Shown piece after piece: positions 29,054-37,249 of a stretch of 64,000 nt of DNA (the stretch's first letter is position 1; the number at the start of each line of letters is the position of its first letter). The translations under genes and the position numbers were made by a program. Origin of the DNA: Kitasatospora aureofaciens (GTDB lineage: Bacteria; Actinomycetota; Actinomycetes; Streptomycetales; Streptomycetaceae); contig JODU01000008.1 in assembly GCA_000720845.1 (NCBI GenBank), forward strand, positions 1 to 64,000, written 5' to 3'. The notes under the pieces are model-generated. The model worked only from the letters and a program-made list of their open reading frames with translations, had not been told where the DNA came from and ran no database searches.

Positions 29054-30391
29054 GTGCTAGGAGAGTATCGGATCACAGGGCGGGGCGCAGCGGAGATTTC
29101 CGCGAGCGTCGAGCGGGCGGTGGGCTCGGGAGAGCTGCAACCGGGGCAACCCCTGCCGCCGATGCGGGAGTTGGCGCAGCGGCTCGGGGTCAACCCGAAC
29201 ACCGTCGCCGCCGCCTACCGCACCCTGCGTGAACGCGGGGTCATCGAGACGGCCGGGCGGCGGGGCAGCCGGGTGCGCGCCAAGCCCGCCACCACCGGGC
29301 GGGAGTTCATCCGCGTCGACGTGCCCGAGGGCGTGCGCGACGTGTCCGACGGCAATCCGGACCCGGCGCTGCTGCCCGCGCTGGGCCCGGTCTTCGCCGC
29401 GGCGGCAGGACAGGGCGACCGCGAACCGGTGCTGTACGGGCACGCGCCCGTGGACCCGGAACTGGCCCGCGTCGCCCGCGCAGAACTGGACGCCGACGGT
29501 GTGCCGGACGGGCCGGTGGCGGTGACGTCCGGATCGCTGGACGCGATGGAGCGGGTCCTCGCGGCGCACCTCAAGCCCGGTGACGCCGTCGCCGTCGAGG
29601 ACCCCGGCTGGGGCAGCCTCCTGGACCTGGTGCCCGCGCTCGGCCTGCGCACGGTCCCCGTAGGGGTCGACGACCAGGGACCACTGCCCGAGGACGTACG
29701 CCGGGTCCTCGCGGCCGGCGCCCGCGCCCTGGTCGTCACGGACCGCGCGCAGAACCCGACGGGCGCCGCGGTGGGCCCGGCGCGCGCGCGTGCCCTGCGG
29801 TCCGTCCTGCGCGACCACCCCGGCACGCTCCTCATCGAGGACGACCACGGCCACGGCATCGTCGACCTCCCGTTGCACCCGCTCGCCGGCACGACCCGGA
29901 GCTGGGCCTTCGTCCGCTCCGCCGCCAAGGCCTGCGGACCCGACCTGCGGCTCGCCGTGCTCACCGGAGATTCCGTCACCCTCGACCGGGTACGGGGGCG
30001 GCAGCGGCTCGGGCCCGGCTGGGTCAGCCGCATCACCCAGCGGGCCGTGGCCGGGCTGTGGGCCGACGGCGCGGTGGACACCCGCGCGGTGGCGGGGGTG
30101 TACGGGCGACGCAGGGACGCGCTCCTCGGCGCCCTGGCCGAGCACGGGGTCGCCGGGCACGGCCGCAGCGGCATGAACGTGTGGATCCCGGTGCCGGACG
30201 AGACCGGGGCCGTCGCCCGGCTCCTGCACGCCGGCTGGGCCGTGGCCCCTGGCGCCCGCTTCCGCCTGAGCGCGCCGCCCGGCATCCGGATCACCGTCTC
30301 GACGCTGGGCGAGGAGGACGCCGGGCCGCTGGCGGCCGCGGTCGCGTCGGCGGTCGGGCCGGGCGCGGGGCCGCCACGGAGCTACGTCTGA
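29054..30391 (+). CDS. MocR/PdxR-type GntR regulator with aminotransferase domain
   Basis: Regulator of 445 residues. An N-terminal GntR winged helix (about 1-75; PPMRELAQRLGVNPNTVAAA, then YRTLRERGVIETAGRRGSRV) is fused to a fold-type I aminotransferase-like domain. The PLP-binding lysine is Lys292 in SAAKACGPDLRLAV, and the DxxYxE-like substrate-site loop reads IEDDHGHGI. Such proteins bind PLP and often control pyridoxal or GABA genes. GTG 29054 lies only about seven bases after the candidate -10, so the message is probably leaderless. It is divergent from the split-barrel flavoprotein gene. Confidence 0.9.
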   Translation: MLGEYRITGRGAAEISASVERAVGSGELQPGQPLPPMRELAQRLGVNPNTVAAAYRTLRERGVIETAGRRGSRVRAKPATTGREFIRVDVPEGVRDVSDGNPDPALLPALGPVFAAAAGQGDREPVLYGHAPVDPELARVARAELDADGVPDGPVAVTSGSLDAMERVLAAHLKPGDAVAVEDPGWGSLLDLVPALGLRTVPVGVDDQGPLPEDVRRVLAAGARALVVTDRAQNPTGAAVGPARARALRSVLRDHPGTLLIEDDHGHGIVDLPLHPLAGTTRSWAFVRSAAKACGPDLRLAVLTGDSVTLDRVRGRQRLGPGWVSRITQRAVAGLWADGAVDTRAVAGVYGRRRDALLGALAEHGVAGHGRSGMNVWIPVPDETGAVARLLHAGWAVAPGARFRLSAPPGIRITVSTLGEEDAGPLAAAVASAVGPGAGPPRSYV

Positions 30392-30451
30392 GCGGCCCCG
30401 GCCTTCAGCCCCGGACCTACGTCTGAGCGGCCCCGGCCTTCAGCCCCGGAC
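30382..30451. repeat. Perfect 35-bp tandem duplication
   Basis: Two identical 35-base units (30382-30416 and 30417-30451) stand head to tail. Each contains CTACGTCTGAGCGG and GGCCTTCAGCCCCGGAC. The first copy includes the stop codon and last three codons of the MocR gene. The second lies in the gap before the convergent EamA gene. Perfect identity implies a recent slip or duplication. Confidence 0.93.
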
Positions 30452-30452
30452 C

Positions 30453-31445
30453 TCAGACCCGCGCCCCTTGGCGTACCCCCGGCGGCGACGCCTGGGGCGG
30501 CGGTGCGGGCGTGCTTCCGCCGCGGCCGGTCCTGGGGCGGGACTGGGTCAGTGCCGCCCCGGCGAGGACGACGGCCGCGCCGACCGGGGTCGACCAGGAC
30601 AGCGACTCGCCGAGCAGCGCGACGCCCGCGGCCGTGGCGATGACCGGAGTGAAGTACGTGACCATCTGCGCCGTCGTCGGGCCGACCTCGGCGACCAGGT
30701 CGTACTGGATCAGGAAGGCGAGCCCGGTGCCGAGGACGCCCAGGGCCGCGACCGCCAGCACGGGGAGCACCGGGAAGCCGGTCGGCACCGAGGTGAACAC
30801 CGGCGTCACGACGGCCAGTTGCAGTGTGGCCAGACCCAGCTGGCTGCCGGTCAGCGAGAGGTGGGAGTGGCTGGAGCCGGCCAGGGCGCGGCGGACGTAG
30901 ATCCAGCCGACCGGGTAGCTGAGCGAGGCCAGCAGGGCCAGCGCCGTGCCCGTGAGGTCGAGGCCGTGGAAGCCCTGCCAGACGCCCAGCACCGTCAGGA
31001 CGCCGAGGAAGCCGATGCCGAGACCGGCCACGCGGCGCCGTGTCGGGCGGTCCTCGGACAGGGCGACCAGCGACAGGGCCATGCCCCACAGCGGCGAGGT
31101 CGCGTTGCAGATGCCCGCGAGCGACGACGGGATCGTCAGCTCCGAGAAGGCGAACAGGGAGAACGGCAGCGCGTTGAGGAGGAAACCGGCGACCGCCAGA
31201 TGCACCCACGTCCACGCCCCGCGCGGGAGTCGCTCCCGCTTCACCGCCATCGCCGCGGCGACCACCGCCGTGCCGAACGCCAGCCGTCCGAGAGTGACCT
31301 GGAACGGGGCGAAGCTCTCGGTGCCCACCTTCATGAAGAGGAAGCTGAAACCCCAGACGAGGGAGAGGAACCCGAAGCGCAGCCGCCAGTCGAGGACGCG
31401 GCGGGCCGGGGAGGAGACGGAGGGGGACGGGACGCTGCTGCTCAT
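30453..31445 (-). CDS. EamA/DMT-superfamily transporter (third)
   Basis: Ten-helix membrane transporter of 330 residues with two EamA repeats (GFLSLVWGFSFLFMKVGTES, then GTALALLASLSYPVGWIYVR and ALLGESLSWSTPVGAAVVL). The C-terminal 35 residues are Pro/Gly/Gln-rich and cytoplasmic. ATG 31445 begins MSSSVPSP; the frame is open 12 codons further to a TTG. It is divergent from a LysR gene 75 bases away, the classical arrangement in which LysR controls the transporter. Substrate unknown. Confidence 0.87.
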   Translation of the reverse strand: MSSSVPSPSVSSPARRVLDWRLRFGFLSLVWGFSFLFMKVGTESFAPFQVTLGRLAFGTAVVAAAMAVKRERLPRGAWTWVHLAVAGFLLNALPFSLFAFSELTIPSSLAGICNATSPLWGMALSLVALSEDRPTRRRVAGLGIGFLGVLTVLGVWQGFHGLDLTGTALALLASLSYPVGWIYVRRALAGSSHSHLSLTGSQLGLATLQLAVVTPVFTSVPTGFPVLPVLAVAALGVLGTGLAFLIQYDLVAEVGPTTAQMVTYFTPVIATAAGVALLGESLSWSTPVGAAVVLAGAALTQSRPRTGRGGSTPAPPPQASPPGVRQGARV

Positions 31446-31519
31446 GCAGGCAACGATGAGGCAGTCCTTCTCGTAGCACAATCGAGATTTCGCACGGGGT
31501 ACCTCGTAGTATTGCTTAC

Positions 31520-32455
31520 ATGTTGAACCTGGAGCGCCTGCGGACCCTCGACGCCCTCGCCCGGCACGGATCGGTCAGCGGCGCCGCCGCCGGCCTGCAC
31601 ATCACCACCTCGGCCGTCTCCCAGCAGATGGCCAAGCTGGAGCGCGAGGCCGGCCAGCGGCTCCTCGCCAAGAACGGGCGGGGCGTGCGCCTCACCGACG
31701 CCGGCCGGCTGCTCGCCGAGCACGCGGCCCGCATCCTCTCCCAGGTCGAGCTGGCCCAGGCCGACCTGGAGGCACAGCGCGGCCAGGTGGCGGGCGAACT
31801 GAGGCTCTCCGCGTTCCCGACGGCCGCCCGGGGGCTCTTCCCCGCCGCGCTGGCCGCCCTGCGCGCCGAGCACCCCGCGCTGCGCATCCGCTCCTCGGAG
31901 CTGGAGCCGGAGCGCGGCATCAACGGCGTGGTGCGCGGCGACCTGGACCTGGCCGTCGTGCTCGACTGGTACAACAAGCCGATGCCGCTGCCCGACGGCC
32001 TGGTCAAGGCGCCGCTCCTGGACGACCCCGCCGATGTCGCCATGCCCGTCGGCCACCGGCTCGCCGGGCGGGACGAGGTGGACCTCGCCGAGTTCGCCGA
32101 GGACGAGTGGATCACCTGGGGCGAGGGCGAGTTCTGCCACGAGTGGCTGATGTTCACGCTGCGTTCGAAGGGCATCGAGCCGATCGTCGGCCATCGCGCC
32201 GCCGAGACCCACACCCAGCTCGGGCTGGTCGCGGCGGGGCTCGGCGTGTGCATCGCACCCCTGCTCGGACGCCATCCGATGCCCGCCGCGGTGGTCACCG
32301 CGCCGCTGAAGCAGCGGGTGCGCCGGCACGTGTACGTGGTCTGGCGCGCGGACGCCGACCGCCGCCCGTCGATCCGCGCGGCGGTGGACGCGCTGCGGGC
32401 GACGGCGCGGGAGGTGGGCGAGGCGGGGTCGGCGACCGCGCGGGGGAGCGGCTGA
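31520..32455 (+). CDS. LysR-family transcriptional regulator
   Basis: Regulator of 311 residues. The N-terminal winged HTH is typical (LNLERLRTLDALARHGSVSG, AAAGLHITTSAVSQQMAKLE, then LTDAGRLLAEHA), followed by a two-lobed effector domain. ATG 31520. It is transcribed away from the third EamA transporter, and the 75-base gap between them should hold the LysR site; I did not see a clean T-N11-A pair. It probably activates the divergent transporter in response to a small molecule. Confidence 0.9.
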   Translation: MLNLERLRTLDALARHGSVSGAAAGLHITTSAVSQQMAKLEREAGQRLLAKNGRGVRLTDAGRLLAEHAARILSQVELAQADLEAQRGQVAGELRLSAFPTAARGLFPAALAALRAEHPALRIRSSELEPERGINGVVRGDLDLAVVLDWYNKPMPLPDGLVKAPLLDDPADVAMPVGHRLAGRDEVDLAEFAEDEWITWGEGEFCHEWLMFTLRSKGIEPIVGHRAAETHTQLGLVAAGLGVCIAPLLGRHPMPAAVVTAPLKQRVRRHVYVVWRADADRRPSIRAAVDALRATAREVGEAGSATARGSG

Positions 32456-32473
32456 CGGAGTGAGCGGCCGGAC

Positions 32474-32580
32474 GGGCGCCGCCGGGCCCGCCCCTCGGGG
32501 TGGGGCGCCGCCGGGCCCGCCTCTCGGGGTGGGGCGCCGCCGGGCCCGCCTCTCGGGGTGGGGCGCCGCCGGGCCCGCCC
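32474..32580. repeat. 29-bp tandem repeat, about 3.7 copies
   Basis: Units start at 32474, 32503, 32532 and 32561, with an exact 29-base period; the last is cut after 20 bases. Each begins GGGCGCCGCCGGGCCCGCC and ends near CTCGGGGTG. The only visible difference is C versus T after GCCCGCC in the first unit. The repeat fills the gap between the convergent LysR and PPOX genes, and each unit can fold into a GC hairpin, so it may also terminate transcription. Confidence 0.92.
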
Positions 32581-32582
32581 GG

Positions 32583-33050
32583 CTACCCGGACGCCAGTTT
32601 GCGGAAGTCCCAGGAGACGACCTTCTCCGGCGTCAGCCGCAGCCAGGCGTGCCGGCCGTCGTGCGGCATCTCCTGGAGGCCGAAGTTCTTGCGGGCGAAC
32701 AGCGTCTCCGGGAAGTCGAGTTCGGCGCACAGCTCGCCGGTGCGCGGCGCCTCGCCCACGAACTCCATCCGGCCGGACAGCTCCACGCCCCGCAACTCGT
32801 CGTACTCCTCACCGGCGTCGACGACGATCGCCACCCGCGGATCGCGCCGCAGATCCGTCCAGCGCCGGCTGCGCACCACCGAGTACAGCCACATCGAGGC
32901 ACCGTCCCAGGCGAACCAGAGCGTGCTCACGTGCGGGGCGCCATCGGCCGAGACCGTGGCGACCCGGCAGGTGCGCTGGGTGGTGAGGAACGCCTCCAGT
33001 TCGCCGGGGGTCATCATGATCCTGCGCCCCCGGCGCTGCGCCACGGTCAT
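32583..33050 (-). CDS. PPOX-class (F420/flavin split-barrel) protein
   Basis: Protein of 155 residues with the split-barrel fold shared by pyridoxamine-phosphate-oxidase-like and F420-dependent enzymes (ELEAFLTTQRTCRVATVSAD, GAPHVSTLWFAWDGASMWLY, SRRWTDLRRDPRVAIVVDAG). Actinobacterial members of this length often use F420, but the cofactor cannot be settled by eye. The ATG at 33050 overlaps the stop of the upstream Rieske gene by four bases, so the two are co-translated and may share a redox job. Confidence 0.85.
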   Translation of the reverse strand: MTVAQRRGRRIMMTPGELEAFLTTQRTCRVATVSADGAPHVSTLWFAWDGASMWLYSVVRSRRWTDLRRDPRVAIVVDAGEEYDELRGVELSGRMEFVGEAPRTGELCAELDFPETLFARKNFGLQEMPHDGRHAWLRLTPEKVVSWDFRKLASG

Positions 33051-33541
33051 CCGGCCAGCCGGATCGAGTCCCCGCTGACCGTGATCTGCACGGCGGGCAG
33101 CGGCTTGGGTGCGGGACCGCCCTGCACACTGCCGTCGGTGATCGAGAAACTGCTGTTGTGGCAGGGGCAGTTGATGAGGCCGTCGGCCACGCTCTTCACG
33201 GCGCAGCCCTGATGGGGGCAGGTGGCGGAGAACGCCTTGAAGTCGCCCGCCGTGGGCTGGGTCACCACCACCTTCTGGTCGGGGAAGACCTTCCCACCGC
33301 CCTCGGGGATGTCCGCCGTCGCCGCGAGGGCGGCCCCGGCCCCCGCGTTCTCGCCGCCGCCCGAACCGCCGCCCGCCTCCTGGGAGGGGCTGCCGGAGGG
33401 AGCGGTGCCGGTGTCGCCGGACCCGTCGTCGTCCGAGCCCCCGCAGGCGGCCAGCACGGCGGTGAGCCCGGCCGCCCCGGCCGCCGCCACGACGGTGCGA
33501 CGGGCCGGTCCCGCCGCGGGATGAAACGATGCGCTGGTCAT
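33047..33541 (-). CDS. Rieske [2Fe-2S] lipoprotein with Tat-like signal
   Basis: Exported protein of 164 residues. The N-terminus has a twin-arginine-like motif (PARRTVVAAAGAAG), a hydrophobic core and a lipobox ending at Cys33 (LAAC), then a Gly/Ser-rich linker. The C-terminal Rieske domain has CPHQGC (Cys108, His110, Cys113) and CPCHNSSF (Cys125, Cys127, His128). Cys108, His110, Cys125 and His128 would bind the cluster, and Cys113-Cys127 would form the disulfide of high-potential Rieske proteins. ATG 33541 has GGAAGGGA upstream. Folding with the cluster before export fits the Tat route. It is coupled to the PPOX gene downstream. Confidence 0.9.
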   Translation of the reverse strand: MTSASFHPAAGPARRTVVAAAGAAGLTAVLAACGGSDDDGSGDTGTAPSGSPSQEAGGGSGGGENAGAGAALAATADIPEGGGKVFPDQKVVVTQPTAGDFKAFSATCPHQGCAVKSVADGLINCPCHNSSFSITDGSVQGGPAPKPLPAVQITVSGDSIRLAG

Positions 33542-33861
33542 GCTGGGGTCCCTTCCATGGTGGACGCGTGATGATCTGCCGAGAGGTACGGTCCCGCGGG
33601 ACGTGGTGTTCAGAGCCGGCGGCCGTCCGATGCCGGCCGCCGCCGGGCGACTCCGTGCGGAACTCCGGGAGTCGTACCGGGCGCCGCGGTTATTTGCGTG
33701 TCCGTGCCGGTGGCACCCGGACAGGCGCGCGCCGGGCCGGTGCCTGGGTTCCCTTCCACGGGACACCGTCGCACCGATCCGCACCCCCGGGGGCGTGCAC
33801 GGCGCGAAAGGTGACTCGAACCCTGGCTTGTCATGCGCACCACATCCTCACGGAGACGCCC

Positions 33862-34147
33862 GTGAAGCTCATGAAGTCCGACGCCCGTGCCGTACGGGGG
33901 GCTGCTCGCCGCCGGTGCCGCGTCCGCGCTGCTCGTGGGCGCCGCGGCCACCAGCGGAGCAGCGGCCCCCGTACCGCCCGGCGACGGTGCCCACGTCGTC
34001 GGTGCCGACCGCGCCGGAGCGGTCGAGGGCTCCTACATCGTCACCCTCGAGAACGACGTCGCCCGAGCCGGCATACCCGCCTCGGCCAAGGCGCTGGCCA
34101 AGCGCCACGGGGGCAGCCTGCGCCACACCTACCCGCTCCAGTTCTGA
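33862..34147 (+). pseudogene. Truncated, frameshifted S8 (subtilisin-like) protease propeptide
   Basis: The start GTG AAG CTC ATG AAG encodes VKLMKSDARAVRG, a usual secreted-protease beginning. After a run of six G (33896-33901) the signal-peptide and propeptide reading continues one base out of frame as GLLAAGAASALLVGAAATSG and EGSYIVTLENDVARAG, the inhibitor-I9 propeptide motif. The frame ends at HTYPLQF and no catalytic domain follows. So there are two lesions: one extra base in the G run and loss of everything after the propeptide. A GTG at 33887 could still start an 86-residue secreted I9-like peptide. Confidence 0.7.
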
Positions 34148-34164
34148 GCCGTCCGCCGTCACGG

Positions 34165-34200
34165 CGATGGCCGCCCGCGGGAACACGCGGGCGGCCATCG
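34165..34200. terminator. Hairpin terminator after the protease remnant
   Basis: A perfect 15-base stem (CGATGGCCGCCCGCG at 34165-34179 and its complement at 34186-34200) with a six-base loop lies 17 bases after the remnant's stop and 17 bases before the 3' end of the convergent regulator gene. It can end transcription from both sides. Confidence 0.85.
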
Positions 34201-34216
34201 CCGGCCTGGGACGGGT

Positions 34217-35200
34217 TCACAGCCAGCCCGAGCGCTGGGCCTGCAGGGCCAGCTGGAAGCGGTTCGCGGCGCCGAGCCGGGCCATGAGGACCTGGAGACG
34301 GCGGAACAGCGTACGGCGGCTGATGCCCAGCTCGCGGGCGGCGACCTCGTCGGTCGCGCCGCCGGCCAGCAGCCGCAGCAGGCGCCGGTCGGCCGGCGGG
34401 AGCCCGGCGGGGCGGGACGCGAGACCGTGCAGCGGGACGGCGTCGCGCCAGGTCTGCTCGAACAGGGCCGTCAGCGCGGAGAGCAGTCCGCAGGGCTGCA
34501 CCACCAGCATGGTGTTGTGCACGTCGGCGTCCTTGATCGACAACGACACCAGCGCGTACGCCTCGTCGATGATCAGCAGCTTGACCGGCACCGACGGCAG
34601 CACCCTGGCCTGCTCACCCGCCTCGATACAGGGCTCGATGACGTCCTCCAGCTGGCCGGGCCGCTCCAGTGCCTCGCGCGCGTAGACGACACGCTGCGTC
34701 ACCCCGCGGGCCAGCGTCGCGAGCGCGTCGTCGGTCGCGCCCGCAAGGTGGACGTAGGGCGGGGACTCGAACTGCCGGATCTGCTCGCGGGCACTGGTCC
34801 ACGCCTGACGCATCCGCGGGCCGACGTCCTCCCCGGTGACGACCTCGACGAGGCCGTCGTTGTAGGCGGCGAGCCGCCGGCGCCGGAACGACTCGAAGGC
34901 GCCCCCGACGGCGATGCGCGACTCCTCCAGCTCTGCCGCCCGGTGCCGGGCGAGCACCTCCAGACCCGCCGCGGGCGGCACCGGGGCCACCACGTCCCCG
35001 TCCCCGGCCGCGGCACTGGCCAGACCGGTGTCCGCCAGGGCGGCATACGCCGCGGTGAGCCGGTCCCCGCTCAGGCCGGTGGCCGCGCCGATCGCTTCCA
35101 GCGGCGCGGGCGAGAGCTCCAGCAGGGCCAGATACACCCGGCAGGCCGTGGGGTCGAGCCCCAGCACGCGGAGGGACTCGCCGAGCTTCTCGTTCGCCAT
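34217..35200 (-). CDS. TrmB-like/LuxR-type HTH regulator
   Basis: Regulator of 327 residues. An N-terminal TrmB-like helix-turn-helix (LRVLGLDPTACRVYLALLEL, then GAATGLSGDRLTAAYAALAD) precedes a sensor-like middle part. A C-terminal LuxR-type HTH (ATDEVAARELGISRRTLFRR, then LQVLMARLGAANRFQLALQA) completes it. This architecture is common in Streptomyces next to metabolic or secreted-protease genes. ATG 35200 is the likely start. It is divergent from the aminopeptidase P gene, so that enzyme is a possible target. Confidence 0.85.
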   Translation of the reverse strand: MANEKLGESLRVLGLDPTACRVYLALLELSPAPLEAIGAATGLSGDRLTAAYAALADTGLASAAAGDGDVVAPVPPAAGLEVLARHRAAELEESRIAVGGAFESFRRRRLAAYNDGLVEVVTGEDVGPRMRQAWTSAREQIRQFESPPYVHLAGATDDALATLARGVTQRVVYAREALERPGQLEDVIEPCIEAGEQARVLPSVPVKLLIIDEAYALVSLSIKDADVHNTMLVVQPCGLLSALTALFEQTWRDAVPLHGLASRPAGLPPADRRLLRLLAGGATDEVAARELGISRRTLFRRLQVLMARLGAANRFQLALQAQRSGWL

Positions 35201-35333
35201 GAGGCGATTATCGGCCAGGCCCCTCCCGCGGTGGCAGATCGGTGCCACTGGCACTCCTGGGCCCCGCGGCCCGTCCCGGGGCGGTACCGTCCGGGCCGCC
35301 GCGGGGCACGGACCCGCGGCGGAGGGGCCATGT

Positions 35334-36785
35334 ATGGGCCCCTCCGCAGCCCAACGGAAGAAGGTGCACGACGTGGCGAACCGTCGGAAGAACAGCCTGT
35401 ACCCGAAGCTCTCGGCGGAGCTGTCCGCCCTGATGCGCACGGGCTGGGCGGACACGGAGCGGCACGACCTCACGCCCGCCGAACAGGCGCCCTACGCGGC
35501 CCGGCGCCGTGCCGCGCTCTCCGCACGGTTCCCCGGCGAACGGCTGGTGGTCCCCTCGGGCAACCTCAAGGTCCGCTCCAACGACGACACCTACCCCTTC
35601 CGGCCATACTCCGGCTACGTGCACATGACCGGTCACCAGGCCCGGGACGGAGCCCTGGTGCTCGAACCCCGCGCGGACGGCGGACACGACGCCTACTGCT
35701 ACCAACTGCCCCGGGACAGCCGGAACGACGACGAGTTCTGGACCGGCGCCCACGCCGAACTGTGGACCGGCCGGCGCCGCTCGCTGGCCGAGTCGGAGCG
35801 CGTGCTCGGCCTGCCGTGCCGGGACGTGCGCACCGCGGCCGCCGACCTGGCCGCCACTCCTGACGCGCGGACCCGGATCGTGCGCGGGGTCGACCCCGCC
35901 CTGGAGGCCGCCGTCACCACCGACGCCGGGCGCGACGCCGAACTGGAGGACGCGCTGAGCGACCTGCGCCTGGTCAAGGACGCCTGGGAAATCGGGGAGT
36001 TGCGCAAGGCGGTGGACTCCACGGTGCGCGGCTTCACCGACGTCGTGGGCGAGTTGTCCCGGGCCGTCGCCTCGTCGGAGCGCTGGCTGGAGGGCACCTT
36101 CTTCCGCCGGGCACGCCTGGAGGGCAACGCGGTGGGCTACGGCACGATCTGCGCCGCCGGAGAGCACGCCACGATCATGCACTGGACGGACAACGACGGC
36201 CCGGTCCGCCCGGGGGACCTGCTGCTCCTGGACGCCGGTGTCGAGACGCGCTCCCTCTACACCGCCGACGTCACCCGCACCCTGCCGATCAGCGGCACCT
36301 TCACACCCCTGCAGCGCCAGGTCTACGACGCGGTGTACGAGGCCCAGGAGGCGGGGATCGCGACGGTCAAGCCGGGTGCCGCCTACCGCGACTTCCACGA
36401 GGCGGCCCAACGCCACCTGACGGCGCGGCTGGTGGAGTGGGGCTTCATCGAGGGCCCCGTCGAGCGGGCCTACGAGCTGGGTCTGCAGCGCCGCTTCACC
36501 ATGGCCGGCACCGGTCACATGCTGGGCCTGGACGTCCACGACTGCGCGCGGGCCCGCACGCAGGAGTATGTGGAGGGCCGGCTGGAGCCGGGCATGTGCC
36601 TGACCGTCGAACCGGGCCTGTACTTCCAGGCGGACGACCTGACCGTGCCCGAGGAGTGGCGCGGCATCGGCGTCCGGATCGAGGACGACCTGATCGTCAC
36701 CGAGGACGGCCACGAGAACCTGTCGGCGGGCCTGCCCCGCACCGCGGACGAGGTCGAGGCCTGGATGGCCCGCTTCGCGGGCTGA
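35334..36785 (+). CDS. Aminopeptidase P family (Xaa-Pro) metallopeptidase
   Basis: Cytosolic metalloenzyme of about 483 residues that removes N-terminal residues before proline. The N-terminal AMP_N domain (AARRRAALSARFPGERLVVP, then NDDTYPFRPYSGYVHMTGH) is followed by the pita-bread catalytic domain. The five di-metal ligands are all present, numbered from ATG 35334: Asp300 (LLLLDAG), Asp312 (YTADVTRT), His395 (GTGHMLGLD), Glu426 (TVEPGL) and Glu450 (GVRIEDD). ATG 35334 has GGAGGGG upstream; GTG 35373 (VANRRKNS) is a good alternative. Confidence 0.93.
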   Translation: MGPSAAQRKKVHDVANRRKNSLYPKLSAELSALMRTGWADTERHDLTPAEQAPYAARRRAALSARFPGERLVVPSGNLKVRSNDDTYPFRPYSGYVHMTGHQARDGALVLEPRADGGHDAYCYQLPRDSRNDDEFWTGAHAELWTGRRRSLAESERVLGLPCRDVRTAAADLAATPDARTRIVRGVDPALEAAVTTDAGRDAELEDALSDLRLVKDAWEIGELRKAVDSTVRGFTDVVGELSRAVASSERWLEGTFFRRARLEGNAVGYGTICAAGEHATIMHWTDNDGPVRPGDLLLLDAGVETRSLYTADVTRTLPISGTFTPLQRQVYDAVYEAQEAGIATVKPGAAYRDFHEAAQRHLTARLVEWGFIEGPVERAYELGLQRRFTMAGTGHMLGLDVHDCARARTQEYVEGRLEPGMCLTVEPGLYFQADDLTVPEEWRGIGVRIEDDLIVTEDGHENLSAGLPRTADEVEAWMARFAG

Positions 36786-36799
36786 GCCCGCGGACGAAC

Positions 36800-37075
36800 T
36801 CCACACCTCGAGGAGGACCGCCGCTCCCCTCCCGCACCGTGACGGACGCGGAGGAGAACGAGGACGAGTCCGGGGCCGGGGTCTGGGACGTGGGCAGGAG
36901 GTCGCGGCGGGACAGGGCGTCCGTCTTCCGTAGGGCGCGGGCGACATGCTGTTCCACCGTCCGGGGCGACAGGTGCAGCACCACCGCGATCTCACGGTTC
37001 ATCAGGCCGCGGGCGGCCGGCTCCGCCACCTCACGCTCCCTGGGGGAGAGCCGGTCGTCGACGGCGGGGCGGCCC
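36800..37075 (-). pseudogene. Remnant of a LuxR-type HTH regulator
   Basis: A clear LuxR DNA-binding domain is readable on the minus strand at about 36890-37065: DRLSPREREVAEPAARGLMN, REIAVVLHLSPRTVEQHVAR, ALRKTDALSRRDL. No proper regulator domain or start precedes it in this frame; the upstream sequence turns into Arg/Pro-rich noise. The frame also lacks its own stop and runs into the antisense of the aminopeptidase gene. I read it as the C-terminal end of a decayed regulator. Confidence 0.55.
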
Positions 37076-37249
37076 GGCCGGCGGACCTCCGGGGGCTGGT
37101 GCGCGAGGCGGCCCGGCGCACCCGGTCCACTCCCCAGGCGCGCAGCCGGTGCCGGAAGACCGCGAGACCGGGAGGACAGGAGACGGCCGGCGCGCCCAGC
37201 GGCAGACCGCCGGTGCCCCCACTCCTCGGGGCGGTAGGCCACCACGGCC

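Noticed and set aside
32474..32580. CRISPR array
   Set aside because: The units are contiguous with no spacers between them and are a simple 29-base tandem repeat; no cas genes are present.
35208..36995. A 595-codon minus-strand frame opposite aminopeptidase P
   Set aside because: Antisense shadow without motifs; all metal ligands are on the plus-strand product.
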